This document shows positions 26,994 through 36,487 of a stretch of 64,000 nt of DNA, in pieces; the stretch's first letter is position 1; each line of letters begins with the position of its first letter. The DNA is from a virus. The DNA is taken from IMG/VR virus record IMGVR_UViG_3300049846_002130, positions 1 to 64,000 of that record; one strand, 5' to 3'. Position numbers and translations under genes: made by a program. The notes under the pieces are model-generated. The model was given only the letters and a program-made list of their open reading frames with translations, was not told the origin of the DNA and made no database searches.

Positions 26994-27428
26994 ATGGGTC
27001 TTGGACTTTATAACTCAGATCAAGAATTGTTTACGGGTTCTCAAAAATTCAGACCCGTAATTGATGGCAATCTGGGTGGGACACACGAAGAAAAGATTTA
27101 TATAAGAAACGACAGTGTTACCCAGTATTTTATTGGCATTACTCTAGCGCTAATAAGTACTGCTTATGATGGTGTAGGAGAGAATGGCTATTCTGGAATA
27201 GGATTTAAGTTTATAAGTGGGGAGCGGCGCCCAACAGAGGCCGAATGGGATGAAGCCGTATCTGGAGCAACAATAACTATACCAGATATTGGTACAGTAG
27301 ATGCTGCTGACACCTATACATACTATCCTGTTTGGGTAAGAGTTTATGTTCCCGGTAATACAGACGCATCTGTAATTGAGAACTTTATTCTTAGACTCTA
27401 TTACTTTCCCAAGATAGTGGGGGCCTAG
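26994..27428 (+). CDS. Putative virion protein, 144 aa
   Basis: MGLGLYNSDQELFTGSQKFR opens a beta-rich protein (QYFIGITLALISTA, YYPVWVRVYVPG) with the look of a head or decoration protein. It starts 3 bp after the previous stop, with GGGAGATAGAG before the ATG. It lies between TerL and portal. Exact role unknown. Confidence 0.6.
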   Translation: MGLGLYNSDQELFTGSQKFRPVIDGNLGGTHEEKIYIRNDSVTQYFIGITLALISTAYDGVGENGYSGIGFKFISGERRPTEAEWDEAVSGATITIPDIGTVDAADTYTYYPVWVRVYVPGNTDASVIENFILRLYYFPKIVGA

Positions 27429-27949
27429 TGGGCACTATAGATACGGTTAAGAGAGAAAAGCTTAACTATCGTCTACTAACCAGTAACTATCCTTCTGATT
27501 TGGTCCCCCAAATTCTTGATATGCCGTCTTCTCTTGATCCCGAGGATATTGTTGCAACACCTAGCTCCAAACAAGCTTCTAGAGAAGTAGATACTAAGAT
27601 CACAAGAGGTGTTAATCCCAATGATATTCCCGTGCCCCTTACAGAGGCACAAGCAGCAGCTGCTGACTTAAGAATTAAAACTGCTCTTGCAAATATTGGT
27701 GTGGCTAGACAAAAAATAAAGGACCTAAGACTAGAATTAGATAAAAAGATTAAAGATCTTAATAATGAATCTACTTCCTTTTCTATAGATATTAAGGGCA
27801 AACCAAGATTGGTTCGTGCTATAAAGAAGCTCTGGGGAGAAAAGAAAACCGAGATTACTTTTGATATGTATAAGGAATTGCTAGAAGCAAAGCAGATTCT
27901 TGAAAAACAAGAGGTAAAGAATTTCTCTTCGGGTAAGATTAAGAGGTAG
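27428..27949 (+). CDS. Coiled-coil protein, 173 aa
   Basis: GTG start overlapping the previous TAG by one base. Residues about 75-125 are Lys/Glu/Leu-rich coiled coil (ARQKIKDLRLELDKKIKDLN). The C-terminus is basic (KNFSSGKIKR). It could be a small internal head or scaffolding-type protein; no family is recognised. Confidence 0.6.
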   Translation: MGTIDTVKREKLNYRLLTSNYPSDLVPQILDMPSSLDPEDIVATPSSKQASREVDTKITRGVNPNDIPVPLTEAQAAAADLRIKTALANIGVARQKIKDLRLELDKKIKDLNNESTSFSIDIKGKPRLVRAIKKLWGEKKTEITFDMYKELLEAKQILEKQEVKNFSSGKIKR

Positions 27950-27951
27950 TT

Positions 27952-28245
27952 ATGGGATTTTTAGAACGTGGAATCAAAGGTGATGAAACCGATACCTCTG
28001 CAGATCTTGAAGAGCAGTACGAGCGACTCTTTCCGAAGATTGGCCGAGACTTCGTTTATCGTGAAGATCTTGAAGGTCTTCTAACTAAGATTATCCAAAT
28101 ACTTGATCCAACAGGTGTATTTGGTTTGTCTTTGGATGATTCTGCTGCAAAGAGTAAAGCTCATGAGTACAAAAGAGTTTTAGATAAGGGAAAAGATGGA
28201 ACTAAGATTTATAATGATCTTATTAAGCTAGATGAGGATGAATAA
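27952..28245 (+). CDS. Small acidic protein, 97 aa
   Basis: MGFLERGIKGDETDTSADLE starts a helical acidic protein ending LIKLDEDE. It overlaps the next gene by one base. Position between TerL and portal suggests a minor head or packaging role; nothing more can be said. Confidence 0.6.
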   Translation: MGFLERGIKGDETDTSADLEEQYERLFPKIGRDFVYREDLEGLLTKIIQILDPTGVFGLSLDDSAAKSKAHEYKRVLDKGKDGTKIYNDLIKLDEDE

Positions 28246-29738
28246 TGTCTATTGATATAAGTGATCCCCTAGCTTATGAATACGTTTCGATGCTGGTTGG
28301 AGAGTATGAAGAATCTGCTTTAAGTGGTGGTAATCGCTCTGGTGTTATGGCTGTTATGTATGGTTCAACCTATACTCCAGAGCATGTTTTGGACGCTCAG
28401 GAAAGTTCTTTGTCTAGGGTAGATAAAACTCGTGAGTTCCTTTCTGGTAAGGGACAGGGAATTACGCTAGTTGATCAAGATGTAGACATGATGGAGCTTT
28501 TTGGTGGAGACGATACTGCATTTGCTAACTATATAGAAGAATGTTTAAACTGCAATCTTAGACTGCAGTTTGACTGGCAACTAAAGCCCTTCAATCTACT
28601 TGGACCAATAGAAGATTTCTTAAAAGATTTGCTAGCTAGTATTGACAGACTTAAAGCTAGATTAGATCCATGGAAGAATCTTGAAGAGATTTGCAATTTA
28701 TTAAATGCGCTAAAGCCATTTTGTCCACAAGATTTGATATTGCTTTTGATGTCTCTAAAGATGCTGTTAAAGAAATATCTGCTTAATGTTCTTCAGATTA
28801 AAATAGATTGGACTACATTGCTTGGCCCCTTATTAAAGGCACTGTTACAGGCCATTACAGATCTACTAGATAATCTATTTGCACTAATTGCAGCTCCAAT
28901 TGACTGTGCTCTTTCTGGCCTAAAGTTATCAAATGACCTGTATAAGCAAACACTTTCATTTATTAACGAAGTAAAGAATGCTGGCTCTCAGATAGGTGCT
29001 TCTTTTGAACAACTAAAATCAGAAGGAACAGATAGTGTTTTTAATGAAGACCTTAGTGGAATCCTCTATAAGGAAGCAGAGTGGGTGCCTCCGCATCAAG
29101 ATGCCGATCAAAACTACGAGGCATTACCTGGCCTTAAAGACCCTGAAGTAGGATATCTTGATGTCGATACTAGAGTTGATGGCAAGCCAGACTCTACTAA
29201 CAGTTTAGATATTCCTGCTGGATTTGTGTTAACCACAGATATGACTGTTCTTGATGGCCTCAAAGATCCTACTTTTATTAACAGTACACCTATTGATAAG
29301 ATAATTCTTCCAATCCAAGAAGCCCTTGCTTGGATTAAGGAGCTTTATCGTAATTTTGTTGGGGCTCTTGAGAGCCTTGCTTCTTTGTGTTCTGGAAGCA
29401 TTAGCGTCAACTTTGATAATCTTGGGGTTCTTCTATTCATTCTTGATATGATTAGCTTAATAATGATGATTATTAAGCTTTTAAAGACTAATAAGAATAT
29501 CAGTGATTGGTGTTCGCTCTTAGAAGACAATCCAGAAATACTTGAAAGTCAGCTTCGAAGTAAGTATGGTTCTAAGGTTAGTGTTACCAGTAATCCTACT
29601 GATAGTAAGGAGTTGCTTATTAGACAAGGTCCAGATATAGTTGGTGTGGTTAAAACTTGTGCGAACTCTCGCTCAAATGAAAATAGCGATCTCATTAACC
29701 AATGGATTAAACAACTTGATCAACGAGGGCTTGCGTAA
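28245..29738 (+). CDS. Large hypothetical virion protein, 497 aa
   Basis: Residues about 110-250 are very Leu/Ile-rich helices with paired cysteines (CNLLNALKPFCPQDLILLLM; LLGPLLKALLQAITDLLDNL), and another hydrophobic helix occurs near 395-415 (VLLFILDMISLIMMIIKLL). The C-terminal 80 residues form a small alpha/beta domain. It directly precedes and overlaps the portal gene. It may be a membrane-interacting virion protein. No family is recognised. Confidence 0.6.
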   Translation: MSIDISDPLAYEYVSMLVGEYEESALSGGNRSGVMAVMYGSTYTPEHVLDAQESSLSRVDKTREFLSGKGQGITLVDQDVDMMELFGGDDTAFANYIEECLNCNLRLQFDWQLKPFNLLGPIEDFLKDLLASIDRLKARLDPWKNLEEICNLLNALKPFCPQDLILLLMSLKMLLKKYLLNVLQIKIDWTTLLGPLLKALLQAITDLLDNLFALIAAPIDCALSGLKLSNDLYKQTLSFINEVKNAGSQIGASFEQLKSEGTDSVFNEDLSGILYKEAEWVPPHQDADQNYEALPGLKDPEVGYLDVDTRVDGKPDSTNSLDIPAGFVLTTDMTVLDGLKDPTFINSTPIDKIILPIQEALAWIKELYRNFVGALESLASLCSGSISVNFDNLGVLLFILDMISLIMMIIKLLKTNKNISDWCSLLEDNPEILESQLRSKYGSKVSVTSNPTDSKELLIRQGPDIVGVVKTCANSRSNENSDLINQWIKQLDQRGLA

Positions 29739-31501
29739 TGTTAGCTGACTTATTGAATTATGTATTGGAGAAAAGAATTCCAGTTGAAGATGCTCCTACT
29801 AAAAACAGGAATAGTGTCCCAGCTGTTAAAGCAACGAGTTCATCATCCAAGCTAAAAAGAATTATTCCAAAAGTACTTACTTATGATAAGCCTAGAATGA
29901 CAGCAGATTGGATCAAGCCTGAGTATGATTTTACTGCTCTACAGGTTGCTCAGCAAGCGGACTCAATTTTACTGAGAAGTATCAAGAAAAAGATTGATCG
30001 ACTTTTAGTTGCTGGGTTTGAATTTGTAAGTACCAACAATGAGGAAGCGCTTTCATATATCAAGAGACGTATCTCCGAAATAGAGATTGTTTCCAACACT
30101 CCGTTTGAACTTCTTATTTCACAAACAGCAGAAGATTTATGTCGGCAAAAGAATGCTTTGTGGGTAAAAAGTAGAAGCCAAGATTCATCTAGTGGAAAGT
30201 CTAGAATAGATTTAGATGGTAAGACTCTTATACCTGTTGCGGCCTATACACTGGTTCCTTTTGGAACAGTAGAGTTTAAGCCTAATAAATGGGGTGGTAT
30301 TAAGAAGTTCCGGCAGGTTTTGCCAGATGGAGATACAAGAGAATATTTCCCAGCGGATGTCGTTTATTTTTATGCTGATAAGAAAGCTGGGTTTTTGGCT
30401 GGAACTCCTGATCTTTTACCAGCACTAGATGATATAGCTCTTCTTCGTCGGATTGAAGAGAATATTGAAGACCTTGTAGAAACGTCACTCTTTCCTGTTT
30501 ACCATTTTAAAATTGGTAACAATGATATGCCAGAACGAGTTAGTCCTGAAGGAAAGTTTGAATCTGAGATATTAGAGCGAAAGATTAAATATATGGATCC
30601 TGGCGGCGTGATTGTTTCTGACCACCGACTAGAGATAGAGGCCATTGGTTCTGAAGGGAAGGCTTTAAATATTGAAGCATATACAGCTTATTTCTTAGAT
30701 CGGGCGACTATTGCTGCGGGAACTACCAAGATTGACCTTGGTGTTGGTGGTGATGCTAATAAGAGTACAGCCAATACACTTTCCAAGACCACAATACTTG
30801 ATGTTGAAGCTATCCAGAGAATTCTAAAAATTTTCATTGAGTTTTATGTTATCCGAGAGCTTCTATTTGAAGGTGGGTTTAATCCACTTAATGAAGAAGA
30901 TATGGTACATATACGATTTGGGGTTATTGACAAGGATGAGCGACTAGCTTATGAAAATGCACAGGTGCAGGCTGTGACCAATAACCTTATTACTGTTAAT
31001 GAGGGTCGCAAGAATATCGGCTATGCCCCTTATGCAGAATCAGATATGGAGACTACTTATTATAAGTTATTCGAAGAGCCAGCTATTTTGGCAAAGAGTA
31101 TGGTAGCTGGTAGTGCAGCTGGCCAAGCTCTGTCTGGAATGAGTCAGTCTAATGTTACTCCTGAGCATGTTGCTTCTGAAAAGCAACATGCCATTAAGCT
31201 TGGAAAACAAAGTGCCCGATCTACGGGCCGACCGACTTCATCTAAATCTGGTGGAGCTGTAGCTAATCGTGCTAAACCAGCCAACCAGCATGGTTCTCGA
31301 CCAGCCCCAAAACTAAATCGTGATATTGGCTTGAGTATAGCTGGGGAACTTGTTAACATCTCCTTAGATTTTGAGCCTACTACTAAACAACTATTAGAGT
31401 GGGTTCAGGTTGTTGAAGATAGAGTCACTCTAATCAACAATCCAAATATTGCTGTGCAAACCATTGCAAACAACTTATTATATAGGCTTATAAATGAGTA
31501 A
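29738..31501 (+). CDS. Portal protein, 587 aa
   Basis: Features of the phage portal superfamily are visible: a clip/stem-like region (ALDDIALLRRIEENIEDLVE), a long helix-turn-strand core with APxG-like YMDPGGVIV, and the crown-helix region GGDANKSTANTLSKTTILDV, which precedes the final helices (QRILKIFIEFYVIRELLFEG). The length is usual for portals. The ring would sit at the DNA-entry vertex and bind TerL. It lies directly before the protease/scaffold gene, as expected. Confidence 0.85.
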   Translation: MLADLLNYVLEKRIPVEDAPTKNRNSVPAVKATSSSSKLKRIIPKVLTYDKPRMTADWIKPEYDFTALQVAQQADSILLRSIKKKIDRLLVAGFEFVSTNNEEALSYIKRRISEIEIVSNTPFELLISQTAEDLCRQKNALWVKSRSQDSSSGKSRIDLDGKTLIPVAAYTLVPFGTVEFKPNKWGGIKKFRQVLPDGDTREYFPADVVYFYADKKAGFLAGTPDLLPALDDIALLRRIEENIEDLVETSLFPVYHFKIGNNDMPERVSPEGKFESEILERKIKYMDPGGVIVSDHRLEIEAIGSEGKALNIEAYTAYFLDRATIAAGTTKIDLGVGGDANKSTANTLSKTTILDVEAIQRILKIFIEFYVIRELLFEGGFNPLNEEDMVHIRFGVIDKDERLAYENAQVQAVTNNLITVNEGRKNIGYAPYAESDMETTYYKLFEEPAILAKSMVAGSAAGQALSGMSQSNVTPEHVASEKQHAIKLGKQSARSTGRPTSSKSGGAVANRAKPANQHGSRPAPKLNRDIGLSIAGELVNISLDFEPTTKQLLEWVQVVEDRVTLINNPNIAVQTIANNLLYRLINE

Positions 31502-33512
31502 GGTTAAAGAGTTAAATATAAAGAACTTTGTTACTGTAGATCTTCAAGATGCTAAGGAAAAGCTTGCTGGCAAAGATAAGCTCCGCCCACTTCTTGTTGA
31601 CCTAGAATTTAGTGCAAGTGGCAAGGTAATTAATCGTCGAATTTATCCTCCTGCTGGACATAAGGCTGGACTAGATAGCTGGCTTAAGCCATATCCGAAA
31701 CCAGTTTTGGTTCATCATGACTCCTCTAAAGATCCTATTGGTAGAGTTCACTCTATTAGATGGGAAGATACTGAGGATAAGGCACTTGCTTTTCTTGGTG
31801 GAGATTTGGGGGCGCTGGCAGAAATTAAGCGTGCTTTTGCAACAAATGATGCTAAAGTAATTAGCAAAACATTAAAGAGATACAATGCCTTAAGTGATAA
31901 ATGGCCAGGTCTCGGTCGGTTAGTCGGAAAGGTTAAGATCGTTGATCTTGAAGCGGTACAAAAGTTCTTAGATGAAAGATACTTAACCTTTTCTGCTGGC
32001 CAGAGTACAGATCAATGGGTATGTATGAGTTGTGGTAATGACTGGCAAGCTGGTGCTATCTGCGACCATCGCCCAGGTGAAAAAGATGAAGACGGAAACA
32101 CTGTTTTGTTCCTTTGTGGCAATATGCACGGAAAAGAAATTTCTGTAGAGCATGAACCAGCAAACGATACGAGTGTTGTTCTAAATATGGAATTTCAAGA
32201 TAATGATGGTAATGATGCGCAGATAGTATTAAATCTTACTGATGCTACAGAACCAGTAACAAAACTAGAAGTTAACTTTGAATTGGAGTCAGATATGAAT
32301 CTTAATGATCTAGCTATTCTAGAGATTAAGACTGTTATTGAGCTGCTTTCTGATGATGCTAAACTTCAAGAGTTTAAAGATGCCTTAAGTGGAGACTCTG
32401 CTTTTGAGGTATCTTGGCTTATTAAGATGCATGATGCTCTTCACAGTCAATATGATTATGAGCTTAAGTGGAGAGATCCTAAAGACCTAAGTGTCCCTGT
32501 TGGAGTATTCAAACTTCACGGACTACTACATGATCTCGCTATGGAGAAAAATTTTCGGGATGCGGTATCTAATGGTCAATTAGACTTTTATGGACCCGAT
32601 GGGACTAAGTCTGAAGAGTATCTAATTAAGATGCCTAGTGAGCAAACTGAAGATAAGTTTGACGAAGATAGTTTAGTCTCAAAGATAGTTGATCGGCTAA
32701 AATCTGAGGTGATTGGTGCGAAAGAAGAAGAAAAAGATGAAGTCGAGGTACTAGATGAGGAGTGTCCATCTGTAGAAGATGAAGATATTGATTGGGTTCT
32801 GATGGATCTTGCTCTTGATACTGAGGTTGGAGATGCAAAACTTTCCACAGAGAAAAGAAATGATTTGCCCAAGGGAAGTTTTTGTGGTCCAGATAGATCC
32901 TTTCCTGTACCAGACTGCGCTCATGTAACAGCTGCTCGTCGTTTGGTTGGCAGAGCCAAACTTACTGCTGATCAAAAGGCAAAAGTACTAGCCTGTGTTA
33001 ACAAAAAAGCAAAGAGCCTTGGGTGTGATTCTGAAGACTCTTCTGCGACTCCCGCTATTAAAGATTGCGAGTGTAAAGATTATGATAAGGTAGTTGCCGA
33101 TCATAATAATTTAAAGAATGATTATACCAAGGCACTTCAAGATATTGAGCAACTAACGGCACACTTAAATGCTTTTGGTAAGGCCCTTGCTCAAAAAGTT
33201 GAGCCATCTAAAAATATAGATGGAATAAAACTTGACGAATTGCTTGATTGGTTTAGTAATATTGTGGTATCTGACAATACTATAGAGAGTAAAGAGGAAG
33301 AAGTTCTTGAGCATCCTGCAAAAGAACTAAAGCCTCTAGACGATTCAAAACCACAAAAGAAGTCTTTGGACACTCTGGGTGGTTACGAAAAGAGAGTAGT
33401 AAGTTTCTATCGTAGAATACAACAAGACGAAAGTGCAGCAATTGCCGATAGGTATTTAGCTCAATGTCGTCAGTACCTACCAGATAATTTTAATCCAGAA
33501 GATTATGAGTAA
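31494..33512 (+). CDS. Prohead protease fused to scaffold-like region, 672 aa
   Basis: The N-terminal 220 residues resemble capsid maturation proteases: VHHD with a candidate catalytic His, YLTFSAGQSTD with a candidate Ser, a Cys/His knuckle (WVCMSCGNDW...CDH) and ISVEHEPAND. Residues 230-440 are acidic, typical of scaffold (KEEEKDEVEVLDEECPSVED). Near residue 455 is a small domain (FCGPDRSFPVPDCAHVTAAR) seen in other phage head proteins. The end is a coiled coil and a conserved-looking C-terminus. Known systems cleave such fusions to shape the capsid. The catalytic residues are my inference. Confidence 0.75.
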   Translation: MSKVKELNIKNFVTVDLQDAKEKLAGKDKLRPLLVDLEFSASGKVINRRIYPPAGHKAGLDSWLKPYPKPVLVHHDSSKDPIGRVHSIRWEDTEDKALAFLGGDLGALAEIKRAFATNDAKVISKTLKRYNALSDKWPGLGRLVGKVKIVDLEAVQKFLDERYLTFSAGQSTDQWVCMSCGNDWQAGAICDHRPGEKDEDGNTVLFLCGNMHGKEISVEHEPANDTSVVLNMEFQDNDGNDAQIVLNLTDATEPVTKLEVNFELESDMNLNDLAILEIKTVIELLSDDAKLQEFKDALSGDSAFEVSWLIKMHDALHSQYDYELKWRDPKDLSVPVGVFKLHGLLHDLAMEKNFRDAVSNGQLDFYGPDGTKSEEYLIKMPSEQTEDKFDEDSLVSKIVDRLKSEVIGAKEEEKDEVEVLDEECPSVEDEDIDWVLMDLALDTEVGDAKLSTEKRNDLPKGSFCGPDRSFPVPDCAHVTAARRLVGRAKLTADQKAKVLACVNKKAKSLGCDSEDSSATPAIKDCECKDYDKVVADHNNLKNDYTKALQDIEQLTAHLNAFGKALAQKVEPSKNIDGIKLDELLDWFSNIVVSDNTIESKEEEVLEHPAKELKPLDDSKPQKKSLDTLGGYEKRVVSFYRRIQQDESAAIADRYLAQCRQYLPDNFNPEDYE

Positions 33513-33524
33513 AAGGAGTAATTA

Positions 33525-34895
33525 ATGGCTCAAACTAGATATTCGGCCCAATTTAAAGTTCGGGAAGATATCCTTGATAGCATTACCCCTCTTAACATGG
33601 TCCAGGATGACGCTCAGCGTCCATCTGGACCATGGAGAGTAGCTGCATGGCTGCCAGTTCAGTTTACTAAGAGCAATACTAGTGCTGGTACTGATGCGTT
33701 TGTTATCTCGGCTTTCAAACCCGTTGCTTTTAGCACAGAGGGCCACGTTGTTCCAGCAGGTATGCGTACTGCACTTGGTGGAAATTCTTCGTCTGGCGTT
33801 TTTGCCGGTGATGTTCTGACATACACATCTGATGATGTTTCCTATGGTGTTATTGACCTTACAACTGGCGAGGCCGTAACAGCTCCCATTGCATATAGCG
33901 GTGAGGAAGTTTGTGATGCGCTAATAACTCGTGGACTTGTTCTAGAGTCTGATGCTACTGGTGCTGGTGCTACTGTTCCCGTTGCTGCAGACGCGGATGT
34001 CAACAAAGTAATCGATCTCTTTGTATCGGAAGCAATAGGGTTTGTTCTACAGGATGTTTATGTTTGGTCGGGTCGTCCAGAAGATGGTGATCAGGTCTTC
34101 TTAAACTACAGTATGCAAGATCGCATTATGTTCTACACTGAAGGTCAGTTGCGTCTTCCACAGCGTGTGGCGGGAAGTACCTCTAGCGATAGCTTTACTG
34201 TAGCTACACTAGATGGTGGTGGCTCTACTGTGTTCGCAGCTGGATCGATGATTGCAGCTGGTGAATACTGGGATGCATCAAACTTTACACAGCTAACACG
34301 TTATTCGGCGGTAGATTCTGCTGTTGATGTAGTCGCATTAGGTCTAGCACAGCGGCCAGTTGCCAAGATTACAGATCGTACACCAATGAGCTGCAATCGT
34401 TCTGGTGTGTTGGTTCGTGAACGGTCTAGCGTAACAGCGGTTACCAAAGAAGGTGACTTCTTCCTTGACGCTGAAGTTGGAGTATTGTTCCTACATCAGG
34501 ATACTTGGGATACCCTCGTTGCCCTAGGTGTTGTTGCTACAACATTTACATATAAGTACTACACTGATACTGGTCTTGCTACCGGTCAACGGTTCCCTCA
34601 CTTTGATGGTCCTTGCCGTCCTGGTGACTTCGTAACCGTAGATGCTCAGAGTAACTTTACAAAAGCGAGCAGTGCTGTAGTCAGTGCTGGTCTATCCTGT
34701 GGACGCGTTCTAGAGGTTCGTACAGAGCCATATGCAAATATGGACCTTGTTAAGAGTGCCTGGACCCAGACTGGGTTTAGCAAAACTTCTAAGATGCCCG
34801 GTTCAGCTACAAAAGGCTTTAGCGATCTCATTACTCTAAGTGATGAAGTAGTTGCTGACAAAGTAGTTGTAATTAACTTCAAGGCCCCTCACTAA
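33525..34895 (+). CDS. Head structural protein, 456 aa
   Basis: AAAGGAGTAATTA precedes the ATG. The protein is Thr/Val/Gly-rich and beta-dominated, without membrane helices. It lies between protease/scaffold and the major capsid gene and, like the capsid gene, has a strong ribosome-binding site, suggesting high expression. A decoration or second capsid-lattice protein is the best guess. No family is recognised with certainty. Confidence 0.65.
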   Translation: MAQTRYSAQFKVREDILDSITPLNMVQDDAQRPSGPWRVAAWLPVQFTKSNTSAGTDAFVISAFKPVAFSTEGHVVPAGMRTALGGNSSSGVFAGDVLTYTSDDVSYGVIDLTTGEAVTAPIAYSGEEVCDALITRGLVLESDATGAGATVPVAADADVNKVIDLFVSEAIGFVLQDVYVWSGRPEDGDQVFLNYSMQDRIMFYTEGQLRLPQRVAGSTSSDSFTVATLDGGGSTVFAAGSMIAAGEYWDASNFTQLTRYSAVDSAVDVVALGLAQRPVAKITDRTPMSCNRSGVLVRERSSVTAVTKEGDFFLDAEVGVLFLHQDTWDTLVALGVVATTFTYKYYTDTGLATGQRFPHFDGPCRPGDFVTVDAQSNFTKASSAVVSAGLSCGRVLEVRTEPYANMDLVKSAWTQTGFSKTSKMPGSATKGFSDLITLSDEVVADKVVVINFKAPH

Positions 34896-34913
34896 AAAAG
34901 GAGATTCTAAAAA

Positions 34914-36224
34914 ATGTTTAATCTTAAATTAGTAGATGGCCAAGAATTTCCACTTCCTACAGATGAGAAGAAAGCTAGTAAGGCTTTAGCTCATGCTCTT
35001 TTGAATAAGGGTCGCGTTCCCGGTGCTGAGGTTTCTCTAGACTGGAAAGATTTTGCAAATAAAGTCTTTACAAGAGATACAGTTTCCGCATCGCATCTTC
35101 GCCCCCTTCTTCAGGTTTCTACCCAGGAGGCTATGAGAGAGCCGCTAGAGCCAATTCAGGTTCTAACTGGACTCTTTAATAGAGTTGCTGTTCAGGGTAT
35201 GGAAGTTCGAGTAATTCAAGGCGCTATTGGTGCAGCACTTTATGCTGATGATATTCCAGAAGCTGGTACATATCCTCAGGGCAATATTCAGGTTGGTGGC
35301 GGCATGCAGACTGCTGCTATCGGTAAGGCAGGTCTTCAGGTCTCCTTTACTGCTGAAGCTCTAAAGTACTGCACATGGGATATAATGAGCCTAAACCTTC
35401 GCTATATGAGAGATGCCCTTGTTCGTCACAAGGAGCGGAAGGCCTCTGCTATTCTTCGTGAGCTAGGAACCGAACTATTCAATAACACTTCTCCCAGCAC
35501 AAGCCTTTTTGGTACCTGTACTGGTCGTGGTTTGGATATGGCGGCTAATGGTTCTGCTACAGCTGATGATATCTTCCGTGCTGCCTCTCACATGGCAGAG
35601 GAAGGTTTCTGGCCAGATCTTTTGATCGTTCATCCTCAGACTGCATTTATGTGGCTACAAGACCCAGTTCTTCGTAACCTCTTTATGGTTGGTCAAGGTA
35701 GTGAGTGGTTTAATAGATGGCAGGGTGTTATCGGTCCAACCGATCCATGGAGCAATGGTTCTATGGGTATCTCTGGTCCTTCGCATGGTAATGCGATTAC
35801 ACCTGTTGGTGCTGTCTCTGGTGGCACTCCCAATGGTATTGCTGGTCGTGAATGGGGTATGAACTCTACTCCAACAATGCCAGGCTACTTTGGTTGGCCA
35901 ATGAGAGTAGTAGCATCTCCATTGATGCCTTACGATGTTGAAAGCGGGCTAACAGATATCTTCCTCGCTTCCAGTGGTAACATTGGTATTCTAATGCAGG
36001 AAGAGGACCCTGTTACAGCTAGCTGGACACAAGAAAGCAATGATGTTGTATACACAAAGATTATGGAGCGTTATGCATTCCATATTGGTAACGAAGGTCA
36101 GGCAGTCGGTCTAATCAAGAATGTACCTGCTCGGTCTCGTAACTACTGGGATGGTACAATTACTGCCCAGACTCTTGGTATTACTTCTGAAATTGATCAG
36201 ACAGTTGCTGTACCTGGTCTCTAA
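34914..36224 (+). CDS. Major capsid protein, HK97 fold, 436 aa
   Basis: AAGGAGA precedes the ATG. The order is typical of HK97-type capsid proteins: a charged N-terminal arm, an E-loop-like Gly-rich region (PEAGTYPQGNIQVGGGMQTA), a spine helix (YMRDALVRHKERKASAILRE) and a P-domain/A-domain end (DLLIVHPQTAFMWLQDPVLR). It is followed by a strong terminator, as usual for the most expressed late gene. It assembles the icosahedral shell around the scaffold. Confidence 0.85.
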   Translation: MFNLKLVDGQEFPLPTDEKKASKALAHALLNKGRVPGAEVSLDWKDFANKVFTRDTVSASHLRPLLQVSTQEAMREPLEPIQVLTGLFNRVAVQGMEVRVIQGAIGAALYADDIPEAGTYPQGNIQVGGGMQTAAIGKAGLQVSFTAEALKYCTWDIMSLNLRYMRDALVRHKERKASAILRELGTELFNNTSPSTSLFGTCTGRGLDMAANGSATADDIFRAASHMAEEGFWPDLLIVHPQTAFMWLQDPVLRNLFMVGQGSEWFNRWQGVIGPTDPWSNGSMGISGPSHGNAITPVGAVSGGTPNGIAGREWGMNSTPTMPGYFGWPMRVVASPLMPYDVESGLTDIFLASSGNIGILMQEEDPVTASWTQESNDVVYTKIMERYAFHIGNEGQAVGLIKNVPARSRNYWDGTITAQTLGITSEIDQTVAVPGL

Positions 36225-36243
36225 GCTAAGTAAGTAAATCTTT

Positions 36244-36279
36244 AAGGGGGCCCGACTATTAAGTTGTGGCCCCCTTTTT
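36244..36279 (+). terminator. Terminator after the major capsid gene
   Basis: AAGGGGGCC and GGCCCCCTT form a 9-bp stem followed by a T-run. Confidence 0.85.
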
Positions 36280-36301
36280 GTATTATAGGTTAGGAGACAG
36301 A

Positions 36302-36487
36302 ATGAGTTGGTTCGTATTTGATGACTCGATATCTAAAGAAAATATAAATGATTTTGAATTAGAGCCAGAAGGCGGATTAATTTTTCGAGATATCAAGGTT
36401 GAGGAAGAGTTCTCTATTATCTTTTTAAAGCTTGAGGATGAACAACAAGATGGCAGCTCCGACACTACTAAGCACGTACCCAGCTGA
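36302..36487 (+). CDS. Small acidic protein, 61 aa
   Basis: TTAGGAGACAG before ATG 36302 gives MSWFVFDDSISKENINDFEL. The protein is acidic with a beta-type core (SIIFLKLEDE). Its last 50 bp overlap the start of the next gene in another frame. It may be a small virion or chaperone protein. Confidence 0.6.
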   Translation: MSWFVFDDSISKENINDFELEPEGGLIFRDIKVEEEFSIIFLKLEDEQQDGSSDTTKHVPS

